The notes under the pieces are model-generated. The model worked only from the letters and a program-made list of their open reading frames with translations, was not told the origin of the DNA and ran no database searches. Shown here piece by piece: positions 50,765-63,017 of a stretch of 64,000 nt of DNA. The stretch comes from Erigeron canadensis (Eukaryota; Streptophyta; Magnoliopsida; Asterales; Asteraceae), in assembly GCF_010389155.1 (NCBI RefSeq), contig NC_057769.1, positions 18,166,735 through 18,230,734 on the forward strand, given 5' to 3'. The position numbers and the translations under genes were made by a program. How positions within the stretch are numbered: position 1 is the first letter of the stretch; each line of letters starts with the position of its first letter.

Positions 50765-52491
50765 TTACAAGATCCTTGATGAACTTGGCATAATTCGGCG
50801 TTCTTGAAAGCAAATCAACCAAAGACACATTATATAAACTAATTTAATCATGTCCACAAACTTACCGTATTGTTCCCTGAGCTTATCCTTCTTCAATCTT
50901 TGAGGAAAAGGAACCTTAGGCTTGTACGCCTTCACCTCAGGATCAACAACCGCCGGTTTAGCTACCGGTGTTGTAGATGTAGATGAAACGGCCGGTGATT
51001 TCACGGTTGGGTTTGGCTCCACCACAATTTCTTCATCAACTTGATCATCTTCACTTTCACTATCAACCTGTATAGGAACATTAGTAGCACTGGAAATAGG
51101 AGGTGAAATAGGAGAATTTACTACCTTACCGAACCGAGTAGTAATGGCATTTACATGCTCATTTCTAACATTCGGGTGTTGATACTTATTACCTCCATCA
51201 TTTGAACCGGAAGTCTTAGGATTTTGCTGGGTATTACTTGGAAGAGTACCTTGTTGACGATTAGAATTACCCATTGTATCAAGCCTCACACCTAAATTCT
51301 TGATCACCACATTGTTGACTCTTGATATTTTGATTCATCTTATCATTCAAAGCGGTGATATCAGTTCGGTAGTTCTCATTCTTCTTGTCTTGATCAACCA
51401 TAAAATTCTTCACAAGATCCCTAAGCTCGGCATTAGGATTAACTATTTCAACCGGTTGAACCAAAGGACCTCCTTGATTTCCTCCTTGCCATGAAGCTCC
51501 CAATGTAGACCTATAATTTCCTGCACCATTAGAATTAAAATTAGAATTTGAATTACCTTGGTACCGGTTTTGATAAGCTCCATTCCTTTGAAATACCCCT
51601 CGAGTTGCAAACGGTGGTTGGTATTGATTTTGAACATAATCAACTTCTTCTTTCTTTGGCGCTTTATCACAATCTTCCGTGTAATGCCTATCACCACAAA
51701 TGTCACAACCCGCAACCGCCGTCTTCAAATCCTTCTCAATCAATCTAAACCTACCATCCATACTTGCAAATTGCTTATCTATGTGACTTGCCAAAGCCTT
51801 AATTTCAGCCACAACATCATTACTTCCACCACTATCAACCCGAGCCACACTTTTTCTTCCCGTTTTAACAAGATCCGGTTTAGTTCTACCCGCTTCTCGA
51901 ATCACACTTGTATGAACCATATCTTCCATAACCTTATAGGCTTCGTTGTAAGTGACATTATTAATGTTACCTCCATAAGCCCAATCCAATTCCCTTTGAG
52001 TGCCGCTATCTAAACCCCGAAAGAAAAATAAGAATGTGCTCATTTAATTGAATACCATTCCCGGGACAATTCCTCATCAATTCCTTCAATCTTTTCCAAG
52101 CATCTACCAAATCTTCACCACTATGTTACTTAAACGCCCGGATCTCCAACTTCATTGTTTCAACCAATTGAGCCGGAAAGAACCGCTCAATGAATCCTTC
52201 CCTTAACTCTTCCCATGTCTCAAATATATTTTCATCGAGATTCTTATACAAAGTCGCCTCCTCTCCCGTGAGAGACAACGGAAACAATTCAAGCTTAACA
52301 TGTGGCATTTGAGTCTCCCCACACTTGAACAATCGACAAACCTTTTCAATCTTCTCCATATGATCATACGGACCCCACTTAACAAACCCCGTCAAACTGA
52401 TTTTCCTCAACCCGAGACAAATGATTACCCTTGACATTGAAATTCGAAATGGTAGTTGGAGGACGAATAGCCGATGTAGATGCAGATTCGT
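50765..52491 (-). pseudogene. Athila-2 gag
   Basis: 52437-52126 (WGPYDHMEKIEKVCRLFKCG; WEELREGFIERFF), with upstream codons SAIRPPTTISNFNVKGN reaching 52480; 52043-51279 with knuckle CDICGDRHYTEDC and an Asn/Gly-rich segment; 51310-50765 with AVDPEVKAYKPKVPFPQRLKK. Stops and shifts in between. The Copia-3 LTR starts at 52492 inside the N-terminal part. Confidence 0.85.
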
Positions 52492-53168
52492 TGTGACAAT
52501 CGCAACATAGATTTGATTATCGTTTATGTTTTTAGGAACTTGTGTGTAATCATTTAAATAAGAACTTGTGTTGATATTTAATGATTACGTTTGAACTTCA
52601 ATATTATATATGTTTGTGTTTTATATTGTGTTTGTATGTTATATATTGCTTTGCAGGTACCAGAACATAGAAGCAAGGTTTATAAGTGTCGTAGAACACT
52701 TAAACGATGATTGGATGTTATGTACAAGCCAAATGAAGTCAAACAAAGAGTCAAAGGCACGTCCCTCGTGCTGACGTCATCAGCATGAAGGATTACCCTC
52801 GTGCTGACGTCAGCACGAGGTAGATTGGCTAATTGTTATTTCAGGCCTAATTACGCGATTAAGGCCGAAGCCCACACAACCCAATATCAGCTAGTATAAA
52901 TACAAGACCTAATCTACGGAATTAGGTTAATCCTTGTTAATGATTTACGAATTCTTGACAGTTATTCACGAATTTACGAGCTAAGGTTATTTGTTCCTTT
53001 GTGTGTTCTTCTACACGAAGCACAAGCCTTGTGCATCTCCTTGGGTTGATTAATTACTTATTAATTAACAAAAGGCAATAGCAATCTAGTTATCTCAAGA
53101 GGATTCCACACTCTTGACATAACGAATCACATCTTATTACGATCCACGCAACAATAGGGCACCTTACA
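52492..53168 (+). mobile_element. 5' LTR of Copia-3
   Basis: 677 bp from TGTGACAATCGC to CACCTTACA. TATA box TATAAATA at 52895-52902. Two palindromes centred on TGACGTCA lie 83-123 bp upstream of the TATA box. The primer site follows two bases after the LTR. Confidence 0.82.
52764..52820 (+). promoter_or_regulatory. Two TGACGTCA-centred palindromes upstream of the LTR TATA box
   Basis: TGACGTCA at 52772-52779, within the imperfect palindrome CCTCGTGC...GCATGAAGG, and at 52805-52812, within a perfect 24-bp palindrome spanning 52797-52820 (arms CCTCGTGCTGAC / GTCAGCACGAGG). TGACGTCA is a classic binding core for plant bZIP factors (C-box type). Placement upstream of TATAAATA suggests an enhancer. 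Confidence 0.7.
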
Positions 53169-53170
53169 AG

Positions 53171-53182
53171 TGGTATCAAAGT
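53171..53182 (+). other. Primer-binding site of Copia-3
   Basis: TGGTATCAAAGT, two mismatches from the standard tRNA-Met site TGGTATCAGAGC. Confidence 0.75.
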
Positions 53183-53264
53183 CCTAAGGTTGATTACCAG
53201 AAGGTTTAATATTGTTTGATACTCTATTAATTGCAAAATCAATTCGAAATTCGTGTTTTTGGTC

Positions 53265-53516
53265 AAGTTCGTGCTCTTCTTCGTGTTAGTTCGTGCATAC
53301 GTCAGCACGAAGTGAACTTCGTGTTCGTGCTTACGTCACCCAGCAGACTTCGTGTCCACTTCGTGCCACGTCAGCGCGAACCACTCTTCGTAACTTAGGT
53401 CGTGACTTGTGTTTCGTACTTTGTGCGACGTGTACTTCGTGGAAGTCATACAGCTTCGTGCCACGTGACTTCGTGCTTCGTGCCACGTGTACTTCGTGCC
53501 ACGTGTCCTTCGTGCT
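53265..53516 (+). repeat. CTTCGTG/CACGAAG repeats in the gag leader
   Basis: About ten copies of CTTCGTG, opposed by CACGAAG (53306-53312), with ACGTCA words at about 53300, 53333 and 53368 and three CACGTG G-box cores near 53462, 53482 and 53499. Short hairpins such as TTCGTGC...GCACGAA (53290-53311) form. The array ends about 50 bp before the gag ATG at 53565. Confidence 0.75.
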
Positions 53517-53564
53517 ATACGAACTAAGTAGTTTTTCGTTTTACTTGAATTCAAAAGATTCGAA

Positions 53565-54685
53565 ATGACGACCTTACCAGCTGCCGCAAACTCACCCAAT
53601 GCCTTACTTATCAGCCAGATGATCATGCACGATCATGAGGTTGGTCGGGGTAAGAGACGTTTTGAAGACTACATTCGTGTCACTGACATGGAAATGTGGC
53701 TAGTGATAACTCAAGGTTTTGATTGGCCTTTATATGAGAAGAACGGAGTGATCAGTAGGTATACTTATGCTGATATGCCTATTGAAGAACGTAAAAGATA
53801 CGCTATTGAGGGAAAGACATTGTCTACTCTTACTATGGCCTTGCCTCAAGATAGTGTATATTTGTTTAAAAAGTATACTACTTCAAAGGATTTATGGGAT
53901 GCTCTCGAAAGATATTGTGAGGGCGATGTAACTTTGAAGAAGAACAGTCTCAAGCTTCTTAAGCGACAGTATGAAGCCTTTAATGGAGTGAAAGGGGAAT
54001 CTCTTGACGAGATTATTATTTGATTTAGTCATTTGACCACTGAGTTGTCATACTTTGAAGTTGTTTATCCTCAAACTGAGCTAGTTGATAAGTTTCTGGA
54101 TTCACTGCCTAAGAAATGGACTGATTATGTTCATCAACTTCAAGATGATCAGGAATACAGTACATAGGATTTTGAAAAGGTAGTTTCCAAGCTGAAGAAC
54201 AGAGACATGAAGAGAAGCATTATAGATACTCACTCGGATCTTACACAAGATCCATCCTTATATCATGCTAAGTCTGTTCATTTAGCAAGCTCCAGCTCAG
54301 GAAACAACGCATTTCTAAAGGAAGAATGAGTGTTTACTCAGCCTTTTGTAATGCTCATGAAGCATTTATTGGAGGAAAGGTTACTGATCCAGCAGTAATT
54401 GATGAGGATTACAATCAAATAGATCCTGATGATTTGGAAGAGATGGATCTACAATGGCAGCTTGCTATGCTTACTATTAAGGTCAGAAGATTCACTCAGA
54501 GAACTGGGAGACCTATAGGTAATGGCACTAAAGGCTTTGACAAATCCAAGGTGAAATGTTATAACTGCAATGGATTTGGTCATTTTGCAAGAGAGTGTCA
54601 ACGACCTAAGAGGATTGATAATACCGTTGCTGGTCTTCAAAATTATAATCAAGGCGGTATTACTCCGAATAATCATAAGACATAA
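53565..54685 (+). pseudogene. Copia-3 gag, N-terminal part with first zinc knuckle
   Basis: MTTLPAAANSPNALLISQMI from 53565; YEKNGVISRYTYADMPIEE and LWDALERYCEGDVTLKK are Copia gag (UBN2-like) motifs. TGA at 54021 and TAG near 54166 interrupt the frame, which then shifts; 54326-54685 contains WQLAMLTIKVRRF and the knuckle CYNCNGFGHFAREC (CX2CX4HX4C). Start chosen as the first ATG before the conserved region. Confidence 0.82.
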
Positions 54686-56289
54686 GCAATGATTACATAT
54701 CCTGCTACTCCACAACAACCAGTTTCGTCACCATTTTCGGATTCAAAGGCTGTTGTTGTTCAAAATTCAGATGGTACTTATCAATGGGATACACAATCTG
54801 ATGATACCTCGAATCATGCATACATGGTAGAATTATATGATGAGGTAGTTGCAACGATTGATTATGCTGTGTACTCAAGTGAAGAAAGTGCATCTGAGAT
54901 AGTACAGAAGAATATGTGTAATGTTGCTAAGACAGTAAGATCTGAGAGTGAACAAATGACTGCAATAAAAGCATTTGACGAAAAGGAAGAGTCATCAAAT
55001 CCTGTTGATGACATTTTCTTGAAGAGCATTGAAGAGCAGATGAAGAACTTTGTGATACCTGAAGGTATGACAACTGAAGACTTTGTTGCATACATGGCAG
55101 ATTGCAAGGCTGCATATCAGAAGGTATCTTGTTCTTTATCTTCTATAATTGATGTGTGTAGAATGGTGTCAGATTTAAAACAAGAAATTTGAAACTAAAA
55201 GAAAATTCAACTAGTTTAATTGCTGAAAATGTTATCCTTAAAAAGGAAAGTAATGTGTCTAAAGATTCCGATTTACTTCTACAAGGTCACAAACAAACTA
55301 TATTAGATTTTAATCCAGATGAAGTAGTATACTACACATTGAAAGACTGTGATACAGTTTTCTATGATAAAGAAGTATCTATAAATAGGATTGAACCTAA
55401 ATCAAGAATTGATAAAGTTTGGTGTGTGGAAAATAAAGAAGAATGGTTAGCTGAACAAATTCCATATAAGGATAGACATTATGCTCCTATTAAACCAATA
55501 ACAAATATGGAAGAATCAATACAGACGCTTGATACCATAAATGAAATGAAGGAGTATGGTATACCAATCCCTGAAATAGAGAATGGTCAATCTAAAAAAC
55601 TACAAGTAAAGAAGTGCTATACTTGTCGTGAGAAAGGCCATATAGCTATTGAATGTCCAAATATGAAGGTCAAAAATCCTAAGAATGACAGTCAAGTCAA
55701 GTAAAAGGATGTTAGTGATATTCCTAATCCTAAAGGGAAGGGTAAACTAGTTGAACAAGTAGCTTCACCAAAATTTATGAGTGCATATAAAAGGGATTAT
55801 TATGAGGAGTTTGCAAAAAAACATCCTAATAATAAAAATGCACAGAATTATGTTAAGTTACTTAGAAATGTGTCATATGGAGAGTCTATTATAATAGATC
55901 AAAGGATTAGTGTCCATAGATCTAAGACTCCAAAATGACAGGGACTTTCACAGAATACTACTTCTAGTGGTGTAAGTCCGAGTCATTCTTGTACACCTCA
56001 AAGGAGTAATTCACCTAGGAAGATGACTCAACAAAATCGATCCCCTCCTATTAGAATTAATAGTTCGTCTAAATTCTATGATCGATTAGGGAGTCAACCT
56101 AGATTTGGTACTCACTCACCAAGGAATTCATCTCCTAAGACTCATTTCACTTCACCTAAGAAACAGTCTGTGACACCATCTTCATCCAAGGCTCCATTAC
56201 AGAGTGATGGATATTGGACCGAATTGATCGTTAGAGATGAGTTCGGCAAACCTAAACCTCAAAAGGTTTGGGTTCCCTTCAGAAACTAA
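54686..56289 (+). pseudogene. Copia-3 gag, C-terminal part with second zinc knuckle
   Basis: 54689-55192 is acidic and Ser-rich; after a shift the frame from 55189 runs through a second knuckle CYTCREKGHIAIEC (near 55617) to the gag end GKPKPQKVWVPFRN at 56289, with stops at 55702 and 55936. The final part is rich in Ser/Pro/Lys (SPRNSSPKTHFTSPKK). Two complete CCHC knuckles about 1 kb apart are unusual. Confidence 0.75.
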
Positions 56290-56310
56290 CCATCTTATCG
56301 TCTAATGTGC

Positions 56311-56598
56311 AGGGAGAACCAAGAAGCCTATCAGTCTTTGGTATGTTGACAGTGGATGCTCTCGGCACATGACAGGGGACAAGAACGTTTTGTCCAATTA
56401 TGAAGATGTAAATGATTCATATGTTAGTTTCGCAGGTCCCAAGGACGGCAACATCTCAGGCCAAGGTGATGTTGTTAATGGGAAGATTACGCTGGAAAAG
56501 GTCAATTATGTGGAAAGTTATCACATAATCTATTAAGTGTTTCTCAGATTTGTGACAAGGGTAACACTGTCCATTTTAATGAGAAATAAGCACTTAGA
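56311..56598 (+). pseudogene. Copia-3 protease
   Basis: WYVDSGCSRHMTGD starts at 56339, with the catalytic Asp codon at 56348. Later residues YVSFAGPKDGNISGQGDV and KVNYV follow in the same region. Several frame breaks to 56598. Confidence 0.75.
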
Positions 56599-57425
56599 TT
56601 GAAACCAGGATATGTTATTCCTGAAGACTGGATCCTGCTGAAAGCTCCTAGGAAGAGAGACATCTATGGCCTTGTGTTAGGTGTTGATAATCCAGAGGAG
56701 TCTGTTTGCTTATTATCGAAAGCAAACGAATCTGAATCTTTACTATGGCATAGAAGAATGGGACATATCAATTTCCGAAAGATGAATGACATTGTCAAAC
56801 ATGGTTTGGTGGAAGGCATTCCCATGAAATGGTTTGGAATGGAAGACAAATGTGTACCTTGTCTGAAAGGTAAACAGCAAAAGTCTGCACATAAACCGAA
56901 ACAAGAAAATTCTATTGCCATTCCTTTCGAGTTAATTTACATGGATTTATTTGGTCCAGTAAATGTAAGAAGTATCGGTGGGATGTATTACTGTTTGTGG
57001 TTACAGATGATTACTCGAGATTCTCATGGGTTTTCTTTCTTAAATCGAAAGATGAAACTCCGCAGATTTTGATAAATTTCTTTGTCGAAACTTAAAACAT
57101 TTATGGAGTTCGCGTTAAGAGAATCAGGAGTGACAACGGAACTGAATTCAAGAATAATGTGATGGATGTCTTTTGTTTGTCAAAGGGAATTCAACATCAA
57201 TACAGTTCTCCGTATGAACTACAACAGAATGGAGTTGCTGAAAGGAAGAATAGGACTCTAATCGAGATAGCCAGAACTATGCTTGCAGATTCAGGGCTTC
57301 CTATTATGTTTTGGGCGGAAGCGGTGAATACAGCTTGTCATATTTTAAATACTGTAGTTAAGCGTCATAATAAGACATGTTATGAGCTTCTACATAAGAA
57401 GAAACCGAATTTACCAGAATGTTGA
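56599..57425 (+). pseudogene. Copia-3 integrase
   Basis: 56599-57072: zinc domain LLWHRRMGHINFRKMNDIV ... CVPCLKGKQQKSAHK and first catalytic D in IYMDLFGPV. A frameshift near 56990 is followed by degraded core; RSDNGTEFKN (second D) is at about 57128-57150. 57159-57425 has LQQNGVAERKNRTLIE (catalytic E) and MFWAEAVNTACHILN. Confidence 0.85.
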
Positions 57426-58400
57426 ACCATTAGGTGTACCGTGTACTTTCTTGAAGTATCTACCTCAGTCAAATTTTGATTCAAAGGTTGAAGAGGGATT
57501 TCTCATGGGTTATAAACCGGGAACATCAATTCGACGGGTTTACAACAAACAGACCGGCAAAGTTGATTTGGGAACAAATGTCAAGATTGTCAGTCATAAG
57601 CCCGCTATTCATTCTGGAAGTGGCAAAAACTTCGATTACGATAGTGTGTTTAGTTCACTACATGGTCCTGATTCTTATTCAGATCCTGAGACAATTGATG
57701 ATATGATTATTTTAAGAGATCACATGGATAATACTCCTATATCTCCGCCTACTCGGAATGTCAATACTACTCCAACCAACGTTCAGTCTACTACTGATGT
57801 TGATGAAAGTGGTAAGGACAAGGATAAGACATCAGATTCAGAAAATAATGAACCCGCAAACACTACACCACTTACTCCATCGAAGAGGAGAACAAATTTA
57901 GGAGAAAGTTTGAATGTTGATTCGGTTCCTCAATATCGAATTAATAAGGATCACCCAGTTGAAAATATTATTGGAAATGCTACAGAACCTGTTCAAACTA
58001 GAAATCGGTTGAATAAGGATCTAACAAGTTTGTTCTGTGAAGTGAAAGACACTGGTTTGATAACTGAGTGTTTGTATTCATGTTTCATTTCACAAGTAGA
58101 ACCTAAGAATGTTATGGCAGCACTTCAAGATCCATGTTGGGTTGAAGCTATGCAAGAAGAATTAGCTCAATTTGAAAAAGTTGGAGTTTGGGAGTTAGTA
58201 GATGTGCCTAGAGGTAAAGAACCGATTGGAACTCGTTGGGTATATAAATGCAAACGAGATGACAAAGGGATCGTTACTAGAAATAAAGCACATTTGGTTG
58301 TTCAGGGGTATGCACAATGAGAAGGATATGACTATAACGAAACTTTTGCATCAGTTGCTAGGATTGAAGCTATAAGGTTTTTTTAGCCTATGCAAGTTTC
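57382..58400 (+). pseudogene. Copia-3 integrase C-terminus, linker and RT start
   Basis: 57382-58320: GYKPGTSIRRVYNKQTGKV (integrase C-terminal region), a Ser/Thr/Asn-rich linker, then RT start CWVEAMQEELAQFEKVGVWELV and GTRWVYKCKRDDKG. A TGA at 58318 and a shift near 58380 break the frame. Confidence 0.85.
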
Positions 58401-58412
58401 AAAGGTATAAAG

Positions 58413-59056
58413 GTGTATCAGTTAGACGTTAAGAGTGCCTTCTTATACAGTGAAGTCAAAGAAGAAGTGTATGTTCACCAACCACCGGGGTTTGAAGATC
58501 CGAATTATCCAAGAAGAGCATATCGATTAGATAAGGCTCTTTATGGATTGCATCAAGCACCCAGAGTGTGGTATGAAAAGTTGTCGACACATTTGTTGAC
58601 AAATGGATGTACAAGAGGATCGATAGACAGCACATTGTTTATCAAGTGGAAGAAGCGAGATTATCTAATTGTACAAGTTTACGTGGATGATATCATTTTT
58701 GGTTCATCTAATATAAAGATGTGTAAAGAGTTTGAAATGAGCATGAAAAATGTATTTGAAATGAGTGCTATGGGGGAATTACAATTTTTCCTCGGACTAC
58801 AAGTAGATCAAAGGAAAGATGGATTCTTTATTCACCAGTCTAAGTATGTCGATGACATCTTGGAGAGGTTTCAAATGTTAGAGTCCAAGACATATGGTAC
58901 TCCTATTCAGCAAAATCATGGTTTAGGAGTTCTTGATCCGAAAGATGAACTTGTGGATGCAACTTATTATCGTGCTATTATTGGCTCATTGATGTATATG
59001 ACTGCTTCGCGTCCAGATATTATGTTCGTTGTTTGTCTTTGCACTAGATTGCAAGC
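58413..59056 (+). pseudogene. Copia-3 reverse transcriptase, 3' part
   Basis: YQLDVKSAFLYSEVKEEVYV (catalytic D5) and YVDD at residues 90-93, then LQFFLGLQVDQRKDGFFIHQ and GSLMYMTASRPDIMFVVCLC. The reading enters the solo LTR at 59057, so residues after LQA in the longer ORF are not RT. Confidence 0.88.
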
Positions 59057-62000
59057 TGTAACACCCCGACTAAGGCGGAAACACGAGATGCCACAGAACG
59101 ACATGGTACAAAAGATTTAAATATAAAACATCAACTCAAGTTTTCAAATGACATTCAAAATCCAAAAGATTACAAATTAAAGATGACGTCCAAATCCATT
59201 ACACAACCAAATTCATAATTAAAATGATTAAATGTTTGCAATACTTGTTCAACCATACAAGCATATTAGAGTCCAAAAGGGTGGTCCAAGCTACGCACCT
59301 AAATCTTTAACCTGAAAAGCATGAAGAAGAAGAAGTGTCAACTACGAGAGTTGAGTGAGTTCATAGGTTTTTAACTAACAACAGAAAGTGTATATATATA
59401 TATCCATCATAACCAAAAATTTGAGAGTCACCAAAATTTCCATGTATACCTCCAATGTAACATTTGAAAAGCGTATGTTCCACTTACTATAATCAACGTA
59501 GTAAAATTACTATCATATAACCACAAGGGTATAATTCAATCAACCTTGATGAGTAAATGCTTGAGCCACTACTACTACCTTTTTTCCAAAGTCCAATAAT
59601 AAATAAATAAATCTTGCACGAGCTGTCAATCAAGTGCCGTAATAATAATAATATGAAAGGGGTCGTGCCATGGAGACGACCTAAGTAAGGTAGCTAGAAC
59701 ACCCGTGGTCGGACTGGAAGTGGAGGTTGTCACAAAGGCAACCAACCTTCCACCGTTACACAATTGGGTGGGTGGACGAAACCTAGTTGCGCAACTAACT
59801 AACTACAGGCCTCCATAATCGGAGTAAATAGTAGTGAACCGAAGAAAGCGGTTTGACAAAACTCAAGCTCATCATATAAATCACTTATCATAATGAACAT
59901 ACGAAACAATTTCATTTCATAATCATAATATCAAGAATCATTTCATATATATGTAATAATAAAAGCAATTTAGCTTATATATCATGCTTTTCACCCCGAT
60001 AGTTAAAACACATAAAATAGTTTGAAAGGGGGCTATGACTCACTTGAATTGAGAGTGAAAGAGGGCTGATCAAAAGCGAGATCTCTGGCTAGTGGTGTCT
60101 TTCCTCAAGCAAGCCTAAACCATGGTATTCGAAATATGCACAACGTAAGTGTGTGTTACATGAACTAGTAAACTAGATCATGAGACGTATGCTAGTAGAC
60201 TTGCCCAACTTTGGTTGTTGTTTAAATTATGGAAATTCAAGTACATTATGTTGTTCACCTCATTTGGTTGGAAGACATTTGGTAGTAAAGGTCATTCATA
60301 CGATTTTTGTTCGGTTATTGAAATTTCGGTAGTTTAACTTTGTTTTATATATATTTTCCATCGCATACTTTGTTTAATAACCATATTTGACATTTGTGTT
60401 CTCATAATATCAATATTGATATATCTTGCTGATTTATAATTATTTATTTAATTTAATATTATTTAATTAATTATTTACTTATTTTATTGGTTTATTAATC
60501 AAATAATTCCTTATAATTATTTTTAAGTCCTTAAATTATCTCTAAAATTCATAGATAACTATAGATGGATTATCTACTGATTTTCAAGCCTTTTTATTTG
60601 TAACATTGTGATTCTTATATTTATTTGTGCCTTATTTCTATTTATTTAATAATAATGATTAATTAGTGACTTTTACTTAATAATTCACTTTTAAATTGTA
60701 TAATTCTTGTTCCCTTGCTTGTAGTTATTTTTTCCCAGTAGGTTTTAGTCACTTTTATCATTGGTTAAGTGGCTATGATCAGATTCATGGTTTATATAAT
60801 TTATTTATTAATTTATATATCTTTTAATTACCATTTTAATTCATTAAATCATAGAAATCCTTACAAATCACCACAAGAGTTTTAGTCCAAAAATTCCAGG
60901 CCTTTTTAGGCACCTTTTATCAATAAAAATATGTAACCATTCAACCTCTCTTGTGTCTTGCTTAAATTGAGGATTTTATAATTGAAAATCGTTTACCGAA
61001 ATAGTGATTTTAGCCTCATTTCTTAGGCTATTAAGGTACTTCAAAATGGATTTTCATCCTAAATTCCACATTCACGGTAAGTTCATCATATTTTGGTGGT
61101 TCAAGTCGTGATGGTGGTGGTGGTGTGATATGTGCAATTTAGTGCTTTCGGTTAGTGATTATTTGACCCGAAAAGACGGTTTTTGAGCTTATTCTTGCCA
61201 TGCCTCAAATGACTTGAGTTTTATACTTTTAATATGTCATATTTCCAGTATTTTCATCACATTTTCATGGTCATAAAGTTATGGTGCATGTGTGTGTTCA
61301 AAATGCATTTTAACAAGCTTTCGGTTTTCGATTGCAAGCATATTTTAACTTGTTTTGACCCAAGCTTTATATACTTGATATTTTGTGAATTTTTCCAGAA
61401 TATTTGCATGAATTTTAACCTATTTTTCAGTTGACACAAGTCTAGCTTCACCTCATAATCCAAACAACAATCCAACTTTCTTAAATCTAGCATGCATGTA
61501 ATCATCTCATCATTTTTAACAACAAATCTTTATCCAACAACAATCCATCAACATAAAAAATGTATTTTTATGAAATTTTCCAGAAATATATACATAAACA
61601 TTATATAAAATATGTTCATCTTTTTATATAAAAAGTTACTTTACAACTAATCAACACATATCCACCTTTTTGATGCTAACTTTCATAGATCCAACACTTT
61701 ATCAATAAAATCTATATTTTTATAAATATTTCCAGAAATATTACCTTCATAATATGTATGAATATAACCATTTTTCAAAGGAAAAATCATATCAAAGACT
61801 ATTAAACACACAACCACACTTTTGGGTCTTAAACTAGTCGAATCATTGGACTTTTCTTCATAGATTCAACATGCATGAGCATGAGAAGAAAAACCATATC
61901 AACTTTGCCCTCATTAAGTGTATATTAGAAAGGAAACTTGAAGATTCATAAAGAAAACATAAAGAAAATAAAATCTTTTGATGAAACCTTTTTAATATGA

Positions 62001-63017
62001 ACATAAGCAAGATTAAGCAAGTAAAGAGATGAAGATTATACCCTTGAAGAACACTTTTTGGAGATGGAAAAAGGGCAGATTTTCGTGACTAATATGGCCT
62101 CCGACAATCCCTATTCAAGCCCTAATACAACCCTTAAACTATGCTTGAATCAACCATTTATTAATCTAGCCTAAACCCTTATTATTAGTATAAGTTTAAG
62201 TTGGATTTTTGCCTTGTTCTTGCTCCCTTGATGGCTGCCGTTTTTGAGAGAGAAAGGAAGAGTATGGAAGAGTTTTTTCTTGGGAGAAAATGATGTATGT
62301 GAAGTGTGTGTGAAAAGTGGAAGTTCCAAGACAAAGAGTGTGCATGTATATTTCAAAATGGGTGATGTATGTGTGTGTGATGAGGGGGGGACGGCCACAT
62401 GGGGGTATTCAAGGGGTTTTTCTCCCCCTTTTTTTTTTTATATAAAAGTTGTGTAAGTATATTTGTTGTATGTATATATATTTGTGTTTGTTTTATAAGT
62501 GTAATGTAAGTTTAGTTGTAATATAAATGCATGACTTATCCTAGCATATGTCTATGTGTGTGTCATGTATATGTGTATGTATGTATACACTTTTGTGTTT
62601 TAAATTTGTTACATGGCTTATTAGTTGCATTCTTGTATTTATTTTAAGCATATATATACACTTAGAGATTTTTAAACACTTTTATATGCTTTATGAGTTA
62701 TAAATATTTTTAAGTTGTTCATGACATTTCTTATGACCAAATATTATTTAGTTGGATTGATGGTACAATTTGTTGGATATTTATAAGGATTTCTAATTGT
62801 TATCTCAACTTGTGAGACTCGCTTTATTAATTATAACTTGATTTGATCATTAAGGTTTTTGTTCAATCGTATTTTATTAAATTGAATTTAGAATTAATCA
62901 ATAGCTTTAGATTACTAATTTGGGGCATTACCTACTAGCTTCAAGTATAACTATGGCTTGCGGGAACGTAGACAACCTAACTAGCACATATATAATATTA
63001 AAAGTACGGTTGTTACA
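59057..63017 (-). mobile_element. Giant solo LTR (3,961 bp), probably Gypsy chromovirus type
   Basis: Begins TGTAACACCCCGAC and ends GGTTGTTACA, with CAAGC repeated at 59052-59056 and 63018-63022. On the minus strand a TATA box (TATATAAAA, 62436-62444) and a CT-rich downstream start (CTTCCTTTCTCTCTC near 62250) show minus orientation. No ORF of meaning. The length, TGTAACA ends and long R-U5 resemble LTRs of Tekay/Del-type chromoviruses; that lineage is an inference. Poly(A/T)-rich and microsatellite-like runs occur at 59393, 62430 and 62460-62600. Confidence 0.85.

Larger units (their letters stand above)
45025..52491 (-). mobile_element. Athila-2: Ty3/Gypsy element, minus strand
   Basis: Right to left: gag (52491-50765), protease and RT (50712-48892), RNase H and integrase (48876-47113), spacer with short palindromes, env-like ORF (46431-45022). 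More decayed than Athila-1. Left end is fused to a plus-strand LTR remnant; right end is interrupted by the Copia-3 LTR at 52492, so no LTR of its own is seen. Confidence 0.85.

Noticed and set aside
58413..59120. RT ORF with tail RLRRKHEMPQN
   Set aside because: The tail is solo-LTR sequence starting at 59057.
62171..62398. 75-codon minus-strand ORF in the giant solo LTR
   Set aside because: Lies at the presumed transcript start of the LTR in a CT/CA-rich stretch, with no family features.
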